Shown here: positions 8,541 through 17,309 of the stretch, piece by piece
How positions within the stretch are numbered: position 1 is the first letter of the stretch
Layout of the letters: each line of letters begins with the position of its first letter
Assembly: GCF_016916835.1 (NCBI RefSeq)
Contig: NZ_JAFFIX010000014.1
Span: forward strand, 1-64,000
Source of the DNA: Actinacidiphila bryophytorum
GTDB taxonomy: Bacteria > Actinomycetota > Actinomycetes > Streptomycetales > Streptomycetaceae
Reading direction: 5' to 3'
Length of the DNA: 64,000 bases
Translations under genes and position numbers: made by a program
The notes under the pieces: model-generated
Databases searched by the model: none
What the model was told of the DNA's origin: nothing
What the model saw: the letters and a program-made list of their open reading frames with translations, nothing else

Positions 8541-8703
8541 GCCGATGTGCGGCCGGGTGCCGCGGGCTGCCCTGCTGCGGGCGGCCCGCGGTCCCTCCGC
8601 CGTCCTCCACGATCGGCGGGTTCCCCGCCCCCTGCCAGGGCTGCGTCCACCCAGGGGTCGGCACCCCCTGGCTGCGCTCCGGCGCACGGGCGACCATGGA
8701 GGG

Positions 8704-9588
8704 GTGAACCTCCCAGAACTCGGCGCCTTCCTCAGGACCCGCCGCGACCGCATCCGCCCCGCCGAGGTCGGTCTCCCGCACGGCCCGCGCCGGCGCGTCC
8801 CCGGGCTGCGCCGCGAGGAGGTCGCCCAGCTGGCGGGTCTGTCCGCCGACTACTACACCGAGCTGGAACGCGGCAGCGTGAAGAACGGCGTGCAGCCCTC
8901 GGCCCAGACCCTGGCCGCCCTCGCCCGGGCACTGCGGCTGAACGGCGACGAGCGCGACCACCTCTTCCACCTGGCGGAACGGCCGGTTCCGCCGTCGGCG
9001 CACGGACCCTCGGCGCATGTGCAGCCCGCACTCCTCGGGCTGCTGGACCGGCTGTCCAACACCCCCGCGCGGGTCATCACCGACCTGCACGAGACCCTCG
9101 TCGAGAACGACCTGGCCCGCGCGCTGCTCGGCGGGTCACCCGCACAACGCGGCCCCGCGGCGAGCTTCGTCTACCGCTGGTTCACCGACCCGCGGTCGCG
9201 GGAGATCTACCCGCGGGAGGACCACCCGCACCACTCGCGGGTGTTCGCAGCCGACCTCCAGGCGGCCGCCGCCCGGCGCGGCAGGGACGCGGAGGTCGCG
9301 CGGATGGTCGCCGTGCTGCGGCGCAGCAGCGAGGAGTTCGCGGCCCTGTGGGCGACCCATGACGTCGCAGTGCGCCGCATGGACCACAAGCGGATCGTCC
9401 ACCCGCTGCTCGGCGTCGTCGAACTCGACTGCTACAACCTGCTCAGCGAGGACGGGCGCCAGCGCCTGCTGTGGTTCACCGCGCCGCCCGGCAGCCGGGG
9501 AGCCGAGCAGCTGGACCTGCTGTCCGTCGTCGGCACCCAGGAGCTGGGCGCGGGGCAGGACACGGAGCAGGCACGCCCGGCCGGGTGA
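8704..9588 (+). CDS. Helix-turn-helix regulator with MmyB-like ligand-binding domain
   Basis: A 294-residue XRE-family protein. The N-terminal HTH (about residues 1-80) reads LGAFLRTRRDRIRP, PGLRREEVAQLAGLSADYYTELERG, and the C-terminal MmyB-like domain contains DRLSNTPARVITDLHETLVENDLARALLG and DHKRIVHPLLGVVELDCYNLLSEDGRQRLL. This architecture is very common in actinobacteria, where such genes usually lie divergent to a short oxidoreductase or similar target. The GTG at 8704 gives the family's usual start; an ATG at 8695 is out of frame. Target is probably the tautomerase gene, by position only. Confidence 0.85.
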   Translation: MNLPELGAFLRTRRDRIRPAEVGLPHGPRRRVPGLRREEVAQLAGLSADYYTELERGSVKNGVQPSAQTLAALARALRLNGDERDHLFHLAERPVPPSAHGPSAHVQPALLGLLDRLSNTPARVITDLHETLVENDLARALLGGSPAQRGPAASFVYRWFTDPRSREIYPREDHPHHSRVFAADLQAAAARRGRDAEVARMVAVLRRSSEEFAALWATHDVAVRRMDHKRIVHPLLGVVELDCYNLLSEDGRQRLLWFTAPPGSRGAEQLDLLSVVGTQELGAGQDTEQARPAG

Positions 9589-9599
9589 CGGCGGCGGGC

Positions 9600-10505
9600 T
9601 CAGCGGGCCAGCAGGTCCAGGACCGCCGCTGTGATCTCGCCGGGAGCCTCCTCGGCCATGAAGTGCCCCGCCCGGGTCAGCCGGTGATCCAGGTCCGGCG
9701 CCCACGCCTTCCACACCGCGGCCGCGTCGTACCCGAGGTGCGCGCCCCAGTCCTGCTGGACGACGGTGACGGGCATGGCCAGCTGGGACCCGGCGTCCAG
9801 GTCCGCCTGGTCGTGTGCGACGTCGATTCCCGCCGAGGCCCGGTAGTCCGCGACGATCGACGGCACCGCCGCGGCACTGGCCCGCAGGTAGGCGGTACGC
9901 ACCTGCTCCGGCAGGGCGGCCGGGTCGCCGGCCCAGGCGTCCAGGAAGGAGCCGAAGAAGGCGTCCGCACTGTTGCCGATCAGCGTCTCGGGCAGGCCGG
10001 GCGGCTGCGCCATCAGGTAGAGGTGGTAGCCGACCGCCGCCGACGTCCCGTGCAGGACCTTCCACATGTCGAGCGTCGGCACGACGTCGAGGATGCCCAG
10101 GTGTGTGACGGTCTCCGGGTGGTCGAGACCGGCGCGGAAGGCGACCAGGGCGCCCCGGTCGTGGCCGACGAGGGCGAAGCGCTCGTGGCCGAGCGCCGCC
10201 GCCAGGGCCACGACGTCGGCGGCCATCGTGCGCTTGGCATATACGTCGGGGCCGGTGGCCGGCGGCTTGTCGCTTGCGCCGTAGCCCCGCAGGTCGGGGC
10301 AGATCACCGTGTGCCGGTCCGCGAGCCGTTCGGCGACGTGCCGCCACATCAGGTGGGTCTGCGGGAAGCCGTGCAGCAGCACGACCGGGCTGCCGCTGCC
10401 GCCGACCGCGGCAGCCAGCTCCACACCGCCGGCTCCGGGCAGGCGGACGTGGTCGAAGCCGGGAATGGCTGGGCCGGCGGAACCGGCGGGAGTGGTGGGC
10501 GTCAT
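9600..10505 (-). CDS. Alpha/beta hydrolase, haloacetate dehalogenase / epoxide hydrolase type
   Basis: A 301-residue alpha/beta-fold hydrolase. Motifs in order: HGFPQTHLMWRHVA (oxyanion hole HG), PDLRGYGASDKP, the nucleophile elbow GHDRGALVAFR with Asp as nucleophile rather than Ser, and AGHFMAEEAP carrying the catalytic His near the C-terminus. The Asp nucleophile with GHDRG and GHFMAEEAP is typical of fluoroacetate dehalogenase-like enzymes and close epoxide hydrolases; which substrate applies here cannot be decided. The ATG at 10505 is 110 bp from the divergent SARP gene, and the gap carries a SARP-like heptad repeat, so the SARP may regulate it. Confidence 0.82.
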   Translation of the reverse strand: MTPTTPAGSAGPAIPGFDHVRLPGAGGVELAAAVGGSGSPVVLLHGFPQTHLMWRHVAERLADRHTVICPDLRGYGASDKPPATGPDVYAKRTMAADVVALAAALGHERFALVGHDRGALVAFRAGLDHPETVTHLGILDVVPTLDMWKVLHGTSAAVGYHLYLMAQPPGLPETLIGNSADAFFGSFLDAWAGDPAALPEQVRTAYLRASAAAVPSIVADYRASAGIDVAHDQADLDAGSQLAMPVTVVQQDWGAHLGYDAAAVWKAWAPDLDHRLTRAGHFMAEEAPGEITAAVLDLLAR

Positions 10506-10555
10506 GGGAGGCCGTCCTTCGGATCGGGTGCTGACCCGGTCAGGCTGGGCGACGG

Positions 10556-10573
10556 CGATCAGCATCCGATCAG
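10556..10573. promoter_or_regulatory. Direct heptamer repeat spaced like a SARP box
   Basis: CGATCAG occurs at 10556-10562 and again at 10567-10573, an 11-bp period, between a hydrolase gene and a divergent SARP gene. SARPs bind direct heptamers with this period. I see no clear -10 element at the expected distance in either direction. Confidence 0.45.
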
Positions 10574-10615
10574 TACGGCGGCGCGCGGGCGGCTCCCGGC
10601 ACGGAGGATGGGGGC

Positions 10616-12553
10616 ATGCGAATCGACGTGCTCGGTGCGGTGCGGGCGCTCCGCGACGACGGCAGCCCCGTCGACCTGGGCGGGCCCCGGCACCGTGAGG
10701 TGCTCGGCCGGCTCGTCGCCGCCGAGGGGCGGATGGTCACCACCGACACCCTCGTGGGTGATCTGTGGCCCGACCCGGCGGCCCGGGCCGTGGGCGCGCT
10801 GCGGACCTTCGTCGCCGCACTGCGCCGCGCCCTCGAACCCGACCGGCCGCCCCGCGACCCGCCGCGCGTCATCGTCACGGAAGGCCCCGGCTACGCGCTG
10901 CGGCTGCCGCGCGAGGACGTGGACGTCCACCGCTTCCACGACGCCCTGGCCCGCGCCCGGCGCAGCCCCGAGACGGTCGCCGACCTCGGCGCGGCACTCG
11001 GGTCCTGGCGCGGACCCGCCTACGCCGACGTGCCCGCTTCCGCGTGGGCGCAGCGCGAGCGCACCCGGCTTGAGGAACTGCGGCTGGAGGGGGTGGAGTT
11101 GCGCGCCCGCATCCTCCTGGACGCCGGGCAGGGCGCCGATCTCGTCGCGGAGCTGGGCGCCCATGTCGCGGAACACCCGTGGCGCGAGCCCGCCTGGGGG
11201 CTGCTGGCCCGCGCCCTGCACCGCGCGGGCCGCCAGGCCGACGCGCTGGCCACCCTGCGCCGCGCCCGCGCCATGCTGGCCGACCAGCTGGGGTTGGACC
11301 CCGGCCCCGGCCTCCAGCGGCTGGAGACCGAGATCCTCACCGGGTCCGCGCCGCCTCCCCGCGTGCCGGCCGGCTGGGCGGGCCCCGGCGTACGGCTCGG
11401 CCCGCGCACCACCGTGGACCTGGCCCGCACCCTCGCCCTGGCCGGCGGCGACGCCCTCGTCCACTCGCGGCGCGACCGGCTCGCCGCCGTCGAGGCGGCA
11501 GAGCGCACCGGAGACGTCGAACTGACCGCCAGGGTCATCGGCGCCTACGACGTACCCGCCCTGTGGAGCCGGGCCGACGACCCCGAGCAGTCCCGCGCCG
11601 TCGTCGCGGCAGCCGAACGCACCCTCACCGCACTCGGCCCGGCCGCCCCCGCCGACCTGTCCGCGCGCCTGCTGGCCACCGTCGCCGTCGAGAGCCGCAG
11701 CGCAGGCCTGACCGCGGCCGAGCTGAGCCGCGGGCGGCAGGCGGCACTCCGGGCCGAGGCGCTGGCGCGGGACCTGGGCGATCCCGCGCTGCTCGCCTTC
11801 GCCCTCAACGGGGTCTTCCTGCAGTCATTCACCCGCCCCGGGCTCGCAGCCGTACGGGACGGCGTCGGCGCCCGCATCCTCGACCTGGCCACCCGGCACG
11901 GCCTGCCGAACTTCGCGGTCCTGGGCCGGCTCGTCCGCCTGCAGTCCGCCTCGGCCCTCGGCGACCTCGACGCCGCCGCCGCGCACGCGGCAGCCGCGGA
12001 AGAGCTCGCGGCCGTCACGGAAGCGCTCCTGGTCCGCGTCCTCACCGGGTGGTTCCGCGCGCGCGTCACGGCCGCCCGCAGCGCGGAACCCGGCGGACCG
12101 ACCGCCGCCACGGCCGCGGAGCACTACCGTGCCGCAGAGGACGCCCTGCGGGCCGCCGGGATGCCCGGCCTGCACCGCGGCCTGTTCCCGCTCGCCCTCC
12201 TCGGGCTGCGCCTGCTCCACGACCGCCCCGCGCCCACGGACCCGCACCTCGACTGGGGCCCCTACCGCCCCTGGGCGCGCCCCCTCGTGCTGCTCGCCCA
12301 GGACCGCCCGCAAGAGGCCCGTACCGCCCTGGCCGCGGCCCCGGAGCCGCCGCGCGACCACATGCAGGAGGCCCTGTGGTCCCTGACCGCCCGCGCTGCC
12401 GTCCGCCTGTCCGAGCCCGCGGTGGCCGCCCGTGCCGCGGCACGGCTGCGCCCCGCCCGTGCGGAACACGCGGGCGCGGGCAGCGGTCTGCTGACCCTCG
12501 GCCCGGTGGCGCGGTATCTGGCCGAGGCCGAGGCATGCGCGGCGAGGGCGTAG
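10616..12553 (+). CDS. SARP-type transcriptional regulator lacking the NB-ARC ATPase domain
   Basis: A 645-residue protein. Residues 1-95 form an OmpR-like winged helix (LGAVRALRDDGSPVDLGGPRHREVLGRLV, EGPGYALRLP). Residues 100-240 form a bacterial transcriptional activation domain (FHDALARAR, RLEELRLEGVELRARILLDAG, PWREPAWGLLARALHRAGRQADALATLRRARAML). The remainder (about 270-645) is an alanine-rich helical TPR-like region. Larger AfsR-type proteins carry a P-loop ATPase between BTAD and TPR; no GxxGxGKT motif is present here, so the ATPase has been lost or was never there. Its 3' end is duplicated downstream. Targets are unknown; the divergent hydrolase is a candidate. Confidence 0.85.
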   Translation: MRIDVLGAVRALRDDGSPVDLGGPRHREVLGRLVAAEGRMVTTDTLVGDLWPDPAARAVGALRTFVAALRRALEPDRPPRDPPRVIVTEGPGYALRLPREDVDVHRFHDALARARRSPETVADLGAALGSWRGPAYADVPASAWAQRERTRLEELRLEGVELRARILLDAGQGADLVAELGAHVAEHPWREPAWGLLARALHRAGRQADALATLRRARAMLADQLGLDPGPGLQRLETEILTGSAPPPRVPAGWAGPGVRLGPRTTVDLARTLALAGGDALVHSRRDRLAAVEAAERTGDVELTARVIGAYDVPALWSRADDPEQSRAVVAAAERTLTALGPAAPADLSARLLATVAVESRSAGLTAAELSRGRQAALRAEALARDLGDPALLAFALNGVFLQSFTRPGLAAVRDGVGARILDLATRHGLPNFAVLGRLVRLQSASALGDLDAAAAHAAAAEELAAVTEALLVRVLTGWFRARVTAARSAEPGGPTAATAAEHYRAAEDALRAAGMPGLHRGLFPLALLGLRLLHDRPAPTDPHLDWGPYRPWARPLVLLAQDRPQEARTALAAAPEPPRDHMQEALWSLTARAAVRLSEPAVAARAAARLRPARAEHAGAGSGLLTLGPVARYLAEAEACAARA

Positions 12554-12556
12554 CCG
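12389..12556 (+). repeat. Direct repeat copy 1 (3' end of the SARP gene)
   Basis: This 168-bp segment, which covers the last 55 codons and stop of the SARP gene, recurs without a difference that I can see 205 bp further on (12594-12761). Confidence 0.9.
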
Positions 12557-12593
12557 CCGGTGCCGCGTACCCCTGGCCGGTGAGCCGTCGGCT

Positions 12594-12761
12594 GCCCGCG
12601 CTGCCGTCCGCCTGTCCGAGCCCGCGGTGGCCGCCCGTGCCGCGGCACGGCTGCGCCCCGCCCGTGCGGAACACGCGGGCGCGGGCAGCGGTCTGCTGAC
12701 CCTCGGCCCGGTGGCGCGGTATCTGGCCGAGGCCGAGGCATGCGCGGCGAGGGCGTAGCCG
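12594..12761 (+). repeat. Direct repeat copy 2 (orphan SARP 3' end)
   Basis: The second copy of the 168-bp segment lies behind 37 bp of unique spacer. It has the stop codon but no start, so it is an untranslated gene fragment from a recent tandem duplication, or an assembly duplication. Confidence 0.9.
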
Positions 12762-12863
12762 ACCGCACCCCGGTCCGTCCCGCGGCCACGGCACCCCGCG
12801 GCACGGGGCAGCGTCGACCTTCCTGGCGCCGTCGCCGGCCTCGCCGGCCGACCCGCGGCCGGT

Positions 12864-13577
12864 TCAGGCGGCGGACTTCCTGACCGCGTCTGCGATTTCG
12901 GCCGGCGAGCCGTGCCAGGGGGTGCCGTGGCCGGGGAGTACCCAGGAGGCCTGGAGTGCGGCGAGGTGGTCGAGGGAGGCTCGGGAGCCGTCGGGGTCGT
13001 CGGTGAAGGGGGCGGGCTGCGGGCCGGTGCGGCCGGTCAGGACGTGCCGGGTCGTCAGGGCGTCGCCGACGCAGACGGCGTCGGCGAGCGGCACGTGCAC
13101 CGCGACGCTGCCCGGCGAGTGGCCGGGCATCGGCACGATCACCGGGTTGCCCGGCAGGTCGAGCACCTGGCCGTCGGAGAACTCGACCACCTCGCTGACA
13201 TAGGTGGTGCGCAGGCCGTTCTTGCGCAGGGCGTACCAGAAGAAGCCGATCGCGGGGCCGAGCCGCATGGGTCCTGCCGGGGTCTTGGGCTTCTCGCCGG
13301 TGCGTGCGCGCACGGCGTCCGCGGAGTGCACGTAGACCGGCACCCCGTGCTCGCGGCGCAGCCGTTCGGCGAAGCCGATGTGGTCGGAGTCCCCGTGGGT
13401 CAGCACCAGGCCGCGGATGTCGGCGGCCGACCTGCCCAGGGAGCGCAGTTCGCGCTGCAGGTCCCGCCAGTGGCCGGGCAGGCCGGCGTCGACGAGGGTG
13501 ATGCCGTCAGGGGTGTCGATGAGGTAGCACGCGACGACGTCATTGCCGATGCGGTGCAGGTGCGGGCCGAGCTTCAT
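12864..13577 (-). CDS. MBL-fold metallo-hydrolase
   Basis: A 237-residue metallo-beta-lactamase-fold hydrolase. Key segments: CYLIDTPDGITLVDAGLPGH, the metal motif LTHGDSDHIG, MPGHSPGSVAVHV, VCVGDALTTR and LPGHGTPW. The usual HxHxDH motif reads HxDxDH here, with Asp in place of the second His, a variant seen in some family members that may change metal content. The ATG at 13577 is 100 bp from the divergent TetR gene, with GGCTAC/GTAGCC palindromes between them, so the pair is probably a repressor and its target. Substrate unknown. Confidence 0.82.
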   Translation of the reverse strand: MKLGPHLHRIGNDVVACYLIDTPDGITLVDAGLPGHWRDLQRELRSLGRSAADIRGLVLTHGDSDHIGFAERLRREHGVPVYVHSADAVRARTGEKPKTPAGPMRLGPAIGFFWYALRKNGLRTTYVSEVVEFSDGQVLDLPGNPVIVPMPGHSPGSVAVHVPLADAVCVGDALTTRHVLTGRTGPQPAPFTDDPDGSRASLDHLAALQASWVLPGHGTPWHGSPAEIADAVRKSAA

Positions 13578-13610
13578 GGGATCCCCTCCGAGGGTGCCGA
13601 GCGCTACCAT

Positions 13611-13638
13611 GGCTACGATACGTAGCCTTGATGGCTAC
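13611..13638. promoter_or_regulatory. Overlapping palindromes, likely TetR operator
   Basis: GGCTACGATACGTAGCC (13611-13627) is a perfect 7-3-7 palindrome. It overlaps GTAGCCTTGATGGCTAC (13622-13638), a perfect 6-5-6 palindrome. Both lie midway between the divergent MBL hydrolase and TetR genes, as expected for a TetR dimer pair. Confidence 0.75.
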
Positions 13639-13676
13639 GGGCAATAGCTGCGCAGCCGTGGAGAGGAGGGCCGCCG

Positions 13677-14204
13677 GTGCCGAGCCCTGAGAAGACCTCG
13701 CGGGGGGCGATCGTCGCCGCGGGCCGGGACATCCTGGAGGCGGGCGGCAGGGAGGGCCTGACCATGCAGAGCGTCGCCACCCGCGTCGGCGTGCGCGCGC
13801 CGTCCCTGTACAAGCACGTGCGCAACCGCGCGGCGTTGCTCGCCGCCGTCTCCGAGGCCGCCGTGGCGGAGCTGGCCGCCCGGCTGGAGGGCACCGACGG
13901 CTCGCTGGAGGAGCTGGTGCGCGCCTACCGCGGCTTCGCCCGGGACCGCCCGGAGGGCTTCCGGCTGATGCTGTCCCAGGCCGCGCCGCCCGAGGCGCTC
14001 GGCCGGGCCGCGGACCCCGTGCTGCGGGCGTGCGCGCAGCTCGCGGGGGAGCAGGACGCGCTGGACGCCGCGCGCCTGGTGACCGCGTGGGCCACCGGGT
14101 TCATCGGGATGGAGCTGGCCGGCGGCTTCCGGCTCGGCGGGGACGTCGACCGGTCCTTCGAGTACGGCCTCGCCCGCATGCGCAGAGCGCTCGGGCCTGC
14201 GTGA
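13677..14204 (+). CDS. TetR-family transcriptional regulator
   Basis: A 175-residue TetR repressor. The N-terminal HTH reads IVAAGRDILEAGGREGLTMQSVATRVGVRAPSLYKHVRNRAALL; the C-terminal portion (TGFIGMELAGGFRLGGDVDRSFEYGLARM) matches the TetR_C_33/WHG family of ligand-binding domains. GTG start with GGAGAGGAGG upstream. It is divergent from the MBL hydrolase across a palindromic region and is presumably its repressor. Effector unknown. Confidence 0.87.
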   Translation: MPSPEKTSRGAIVAAGRDILEAGGREGLTMQSVATRVGVRAPSLYKHVRNRAALLAAVSEAAVAELAARLEGTDGSLEELVRAYRGFARDRPEGFRLMLSQAAPPEALGRAADPVLRACAQLAGEQDALDAARLVTAWATGFIGMELAGGFRLGGDVDRSFEYGLARMRRALGPA

Positions 14205-14217
14205 CGCACCCCGCCCG

Positions 14218-14256
14218 CCGGGTGAGGCCGCGAGGAGGAGGACCGGCCTCACCCGG
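14218..14256. terminator. Bidirectional hairpin between convergent genes
   Basis: CCGGGTGAGGCCG and CGGCCTCACCCGG form a perfect 13-bp stem with a 13-nt loop, between the TetR gene and the convergent phosphatase gene, overlapping the latter's stop. Confidence 0.7.
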
Positions 14257-15391
14257 TGACGGCCACGGCCTCAGGGACGACGGCCGGGCGCGGTTCGTCG
14301 CGCCGCAGGGCCACCACGGCCATGTCGTCGTTCAGCCCGGCCGCCGCGTGCGCGCGCAGCTCGCTGGTCACCGCCCGCACCATCGCGTCGGGCAGGTGCC
14401 CGGTCCAGGCGGCGGCACGCTCCAGCAGCGGGTAGAACTCGCCCTTGCCGTCCCTGGCCTCGGTGACACCGTCGGTGTACACCAGCAGCCGGTCGCCCGG
14501 CTCGAAGGGGAAGGTGGTGGGGGTGTAGCCGCCGTCGGCCAGGGCGCCCAGGCCCAGCGGCGGGGCGGGGTCGGTCGCGTCCAGCGCGGTGACCGAGCCC
14601 TCGTGGAAGAGCAGCGGCGGCAGGTGGCCGCAGCTGACCACGTGCACGTACGGCTCGTCGTCGGGGATCTCCACGACCGCCGCGGTGACGAACCGCTCGG
14701 CCGCGTCGCCCGCGGCGGCGTCCCCCGGTTCGTTCAGGCCCCAGCGGACGCTGCCTTCGAGGGACGCGACCAGCTCGGGCAGCGGCGACTGGCGGTGGGC
14801 GGCGGCGCGGAAGGCGCCGAGGACCAGTTCGGTGTCGGCGACGGAGGCCGCGCCCTTGCCGCGGACGTCGCCGATGAGCAGCCGGGTGGAGTCGGCGGTG
14901 CGGGCCACCGCGTAGAGGTCGCCGCCGACGGGGGACCCGATCTCGGCGGCGCGGTAGGCCGAAGCGATGGAGACCGGTCCTGCGCGCTGCGGAAGCGGGC
15001 GCAGCACCGCTTCCGACACCCGCCGCAGCCCGACGAGTTCCTGCCGTCGCCGGTCGAGCATGTGGCTGACCGCGACCAGCAGGGCCGACAGCAGCATCAG
15101 GCACAGCAGCTGGACGAGCACGCTCTCGGAGATCAGGGTCATCCGCTCGGCCCCGGCGGCGACGAGGGCCAGCACCGCGAGCACCGCGGTGAAGGTGGCG
15201 CGGCGGGGGCCGACGAAGACGGCGATGAGGGCGACGGGGAGCACCAGGGTGTGTGCGAGGTGCACGTTGTCCGGTACGAAGAGGTCGGCGATCGGCACGA
15301 GGGCGATCAGTCCCGCCGCCACAGCGGTCCAGACGTGCTCACGCGACGATGCGGGATTCTGCGCCGGCAGCGGCCGGGTCATGCCCCACAT
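14249..15391 (-). CDS. Membrane-anchored SpoIIE/PP2C-type serine phosphatase
   Basis: A 380-residue protein. About four hydrophobic segments lie in the first 110 residues (for example TAVAAGLIALVPIADLFV, LVLPVALIAVFVG, AVLAVLALVAAG, LVQLLCLMLLSALLVAV). A cytosolic SpoIIE phosphatase domain follows: GSPVGGDLYAVARTADSTRLLIGDVRGKGAASVADT, VVSCGHLPPLLF, GDRLLVYTDGVTEARD and LNDDMAVVALR, which supply the metal-binding Asp and Gly residues. Such proteins dephosphorylate anti-sigma-factor antagonists in Streptomyces. I chose the ATG at 15391; longer frames add a non-conserved stretch. No kinase or antagonist gene is next to it, so its partner is not known. Confidence 0.87.
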   Translation of the reverse strand: MWGMTRPLPAQNPASSREHVWTAVAAGLIALVPIADLFVPDNVHLAHTLVLPVALIAVFVGPRRATFTAVLAVLALVAAGAERMTLISESVLVQLLCLMLLSALLVAVSHMLDRRRQELVGLRRVSEAVLRPLPQRAGPVSIASAYRAAEIGSPVGGDLYAVARTADSTRLLIGDVRGKGAASVADTELVLGAFRAAAHRQSPLPELVASLEGSVRWGLNEPGDAAAGDAAERFVTAAVVEIPDDEPYVHVVSCGHLPPLLFHEGSVTALDATDPAPPLGLGALADGGYTPTTFPFEPGDRLLVYTDGVTEARDGKGEFYPLLERAAAWTGHLPDAMVRAVTSELRAHAAAGLNDDMAVVALRRDEPRPAVVPEAVAVTG

Positions 15392-15543
15392 ACGGACTCC
15401 TTCCGGCTCCGTGGCCTCGTTGCAGGCCAGCGTACAACCGGTATGAAATATTCCAAGCCCGTACCAATCGCCCATGCGGCTCCGCGGCACGGGGGCGACC
15501 ATGGGTTCATGGGGGAGAGTGGCGCACCGAACGAGGTGGTTCC

Positions 15544-16503
15544 GTGGCAGACCCGGCGATCGCCGTCAGCGGCCTGAGCAAGCGGTTCGGGGCTGTGGCG
15601 GCCCTGGACGCGGTGGACTTCCACGTCGAGCCCGGCACGGTCTTCGGGCTGCTCGGCCCGAACGGTGCGGGCAAGAGCACCGCTATCCGCGTCCTCACCA
15701 CGATCCTGCCGCCCAGCGGCGGCCGGGCCGAGGTCCTCGGGCACGACGTGGTGCGCGAGCCGGCCGCCGTCCGCGGCCTCATCGGCCTGGCGGGGCAGTA
15801 CGCGGCCGTGGACAAGAACCTCACGGGGCGGGAGAACCTGCGGCTGATCGGGCGGCTGACGCACGTACGGCACTCCCGGGTACGGCGCAGGGCCGCGGAG
15901 CTGCTGGAGCGCTTCGAGCTGACCGAGGCCGCCGACCGGCCCGCCCGCACCTACTCCGGGGGGATGCGCAGGCGGCTGGACGTGGCCGCCGCCCTGGTCC
16001 CCGACCCGCCGGTGCTCTTCCTCGACGAGCCGACGACGGGCCTGGACCCGCAGAGCCGAAACGCGCTGTGGGACCTGATCCGCCGCCTGGTGGCCGACGG
16101 GACGACCGTGCTGCTGACCACCCAGTATCTGGAGGAGGCCGACCAGCTCGCCTCGCGGGTCGTGGTCATCGACCGCGGCCGGGTCATCGCCGACGACGAA
16201 CCCGCCCTGCTCAAGTCGCACCTGGGCAACACCGTCATCGAACTTGACATGGTCGGCGGCGAGCGGGCCGCCCGCGCGGCCGACCTGCTGCGGGCCGGCT
16301 TCGAGGAGGCGCCCCAGGTCGAGGGGCCGCATCTGAGCCTGGTCTCCCGCGACGGTTCGCGGCCGCTGCTCGAAGTGCTGCGCGTGCTGGAGTCGCACGA
16401 CCTGGTGCCGGGCACCGTCGCGGTCAGGGAGCCGAGCCTGGACGACGTCTTCCTGCAGCTGACCGGCCACTCCGGCGGCACCCCCGCGGCGGGGGCACCG
16501 TGA
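15544..16503 (+). CDS. Daunorubicin-resistance-type ABC transporter ATPase
   Basis: A 319-residue ABC ATPase of the DrrA type. Walker A is GLLGPNGAGKST, the signature is RTYSGGMRRRLDVAAALV, Walker B is VLFLDEPTTGLDPQSR, and the H-loop region reads LLTTQYLEEADQL. The C-terminal extension (EPSLDDVFLQLTGH) is typical of this subfamily. GTG start at 15544. It overlaps the permease gene by 4 bp (GTGA), so the two are translationally coupled and form one exporter for a drug or lipid. Confidence 0.92.
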   Translation: MADPAIAVSGLSKRFGAVAALDAVDFHVEPGTVFGLLGPNGAGKSTAIRVLTTILPPSGGRAEVLGHDVVREPAAVRGLIGLAGQYAAVDKNLTGRENLRLIGRLTHVRHSRVRRRAAELLERFELTEAADRPARTYSGGMRRRLDVAAALVPDPPVLFLDEPTTGLDPQSRNALWDLIRRLVADGTTVLLTTQYLEEADQLASRVVVIDRGRVIADDEPALLKSHLGNTVIELDMVGGERAARAADLLRAGFEEAPQVEGPHLSLVSRDGSRPLLEVLRVLESHDLVPGTVAVREPSLDDVFLQLTGHSGGTPAAGAP

Positions 16504-17309
16504 CCGGGGCGGCCGCCGGAGGGCTGACCCACGCGGCGCCGCAGCTGCTGCGCACCGCCCAGGACGGCCTGGCCGTCGCCTGGCGCAACCTCATCGGGCT
16601 GCGCCGGGTGCCCAGGCTGCTGGTGTTCTCCACCATCCAGCCGCTGGTCTTCGTGCTGATGTTCCGCTACGTCTTCGGCGGCGTCGTCGCCCCCGCGCTG
16701 CACGGTGTCAGCTACGTCGACTTCCTGATCCCCGGGATCTTCGTCCAGACCGTCGTCTTCGGCGCCATGAACACCGCCATCGGCCTGGCCACCGACATGC
16801 AGACCGGCCTGATGGAGCGGTTCCGCTCGCTGCCCATGGCCAGGTCCGCGGTGCTCGTCGGGCGCACCACCGCCGACCTGGTCCGCAACGTCTTCGTCGT
16901 GGCGATGATGACCGGGGTCGGCTTCGCCCTCGGCTTCCGCATCCACGCCGGGGTGCCGTCCTTCCTCGGCGGTGTGCTGCTGGTGCTGGCCTTCGGCTTC
17001 GCCATGTCCTGGATCTTCGCGGTCGTCGGCATGGCGGTGGGCGACCCGGAGACCGCGCAGGCCGCGGCCTTCCCCGTGCTGGCCCCGCTGGTCTTCGCCT
17101 CCGCCGCCTTCGTCCCGGTGAACACGATGCCCGGCTGGCTGCAGGCCTTCGCCGTGCACCAGCCGGTGTCCAGGACCGCGGACGCCGTCCGCGTCCTGGT
17201 GCTCGGCGGCCCCGCCGCCTCCGACGTGTGGCAGGCGCTGGCCTGGGACGCGGGCATCGTGGCGGTGTTCGCGCCGCTGGGCGTGTGGCTCTACCGCAGG
17301 GCCGTGTGA
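16500..17309 (+). CDS. ABC-2 type transporter permease
   Basis: A 269-residue membrane protein with about six hydrophobic segments and the ABC-2 permease features WRNLIGLRRVPRLLVFSTIQPLVFVLMF near the N-terminus, MERFRSLPMARSAVLVGR, and FVPVNTMPGWLQAFAVHQPVSRTADAVR in the last third. It is the DrrB-type partner of the ATPase encoded immediately upstream. GTG start overlapping the ATPase stop. Substrate unknown; location away from the polyketide cluster argues against an assigned role in product export. Confidence 0.9.
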   Translation: MTGAAAGGLTHAAPQLLRTAQDGLAVAWRNLIGLRRVPRLLVFSTIQPLVFVLMFRYVFGGVVAPALHGVSYVDFLIPGIFVQTVVFGAMNTAIGLATDMQTGLMERFRSLPMARSAVLVGRTTADLVRNVFVVAMMTGVGFALGFRIHAGVPSFLGGVLLVLAFGFAMSWIFAVVGMAVGDPETAQAAAFPVLAPLVFASAAFVPVNTMPGWLQAFAVHQPVSRTADAVRVLVLGGPAASDVWQALAWDAGIVAVFAPLGVWLYRRAV

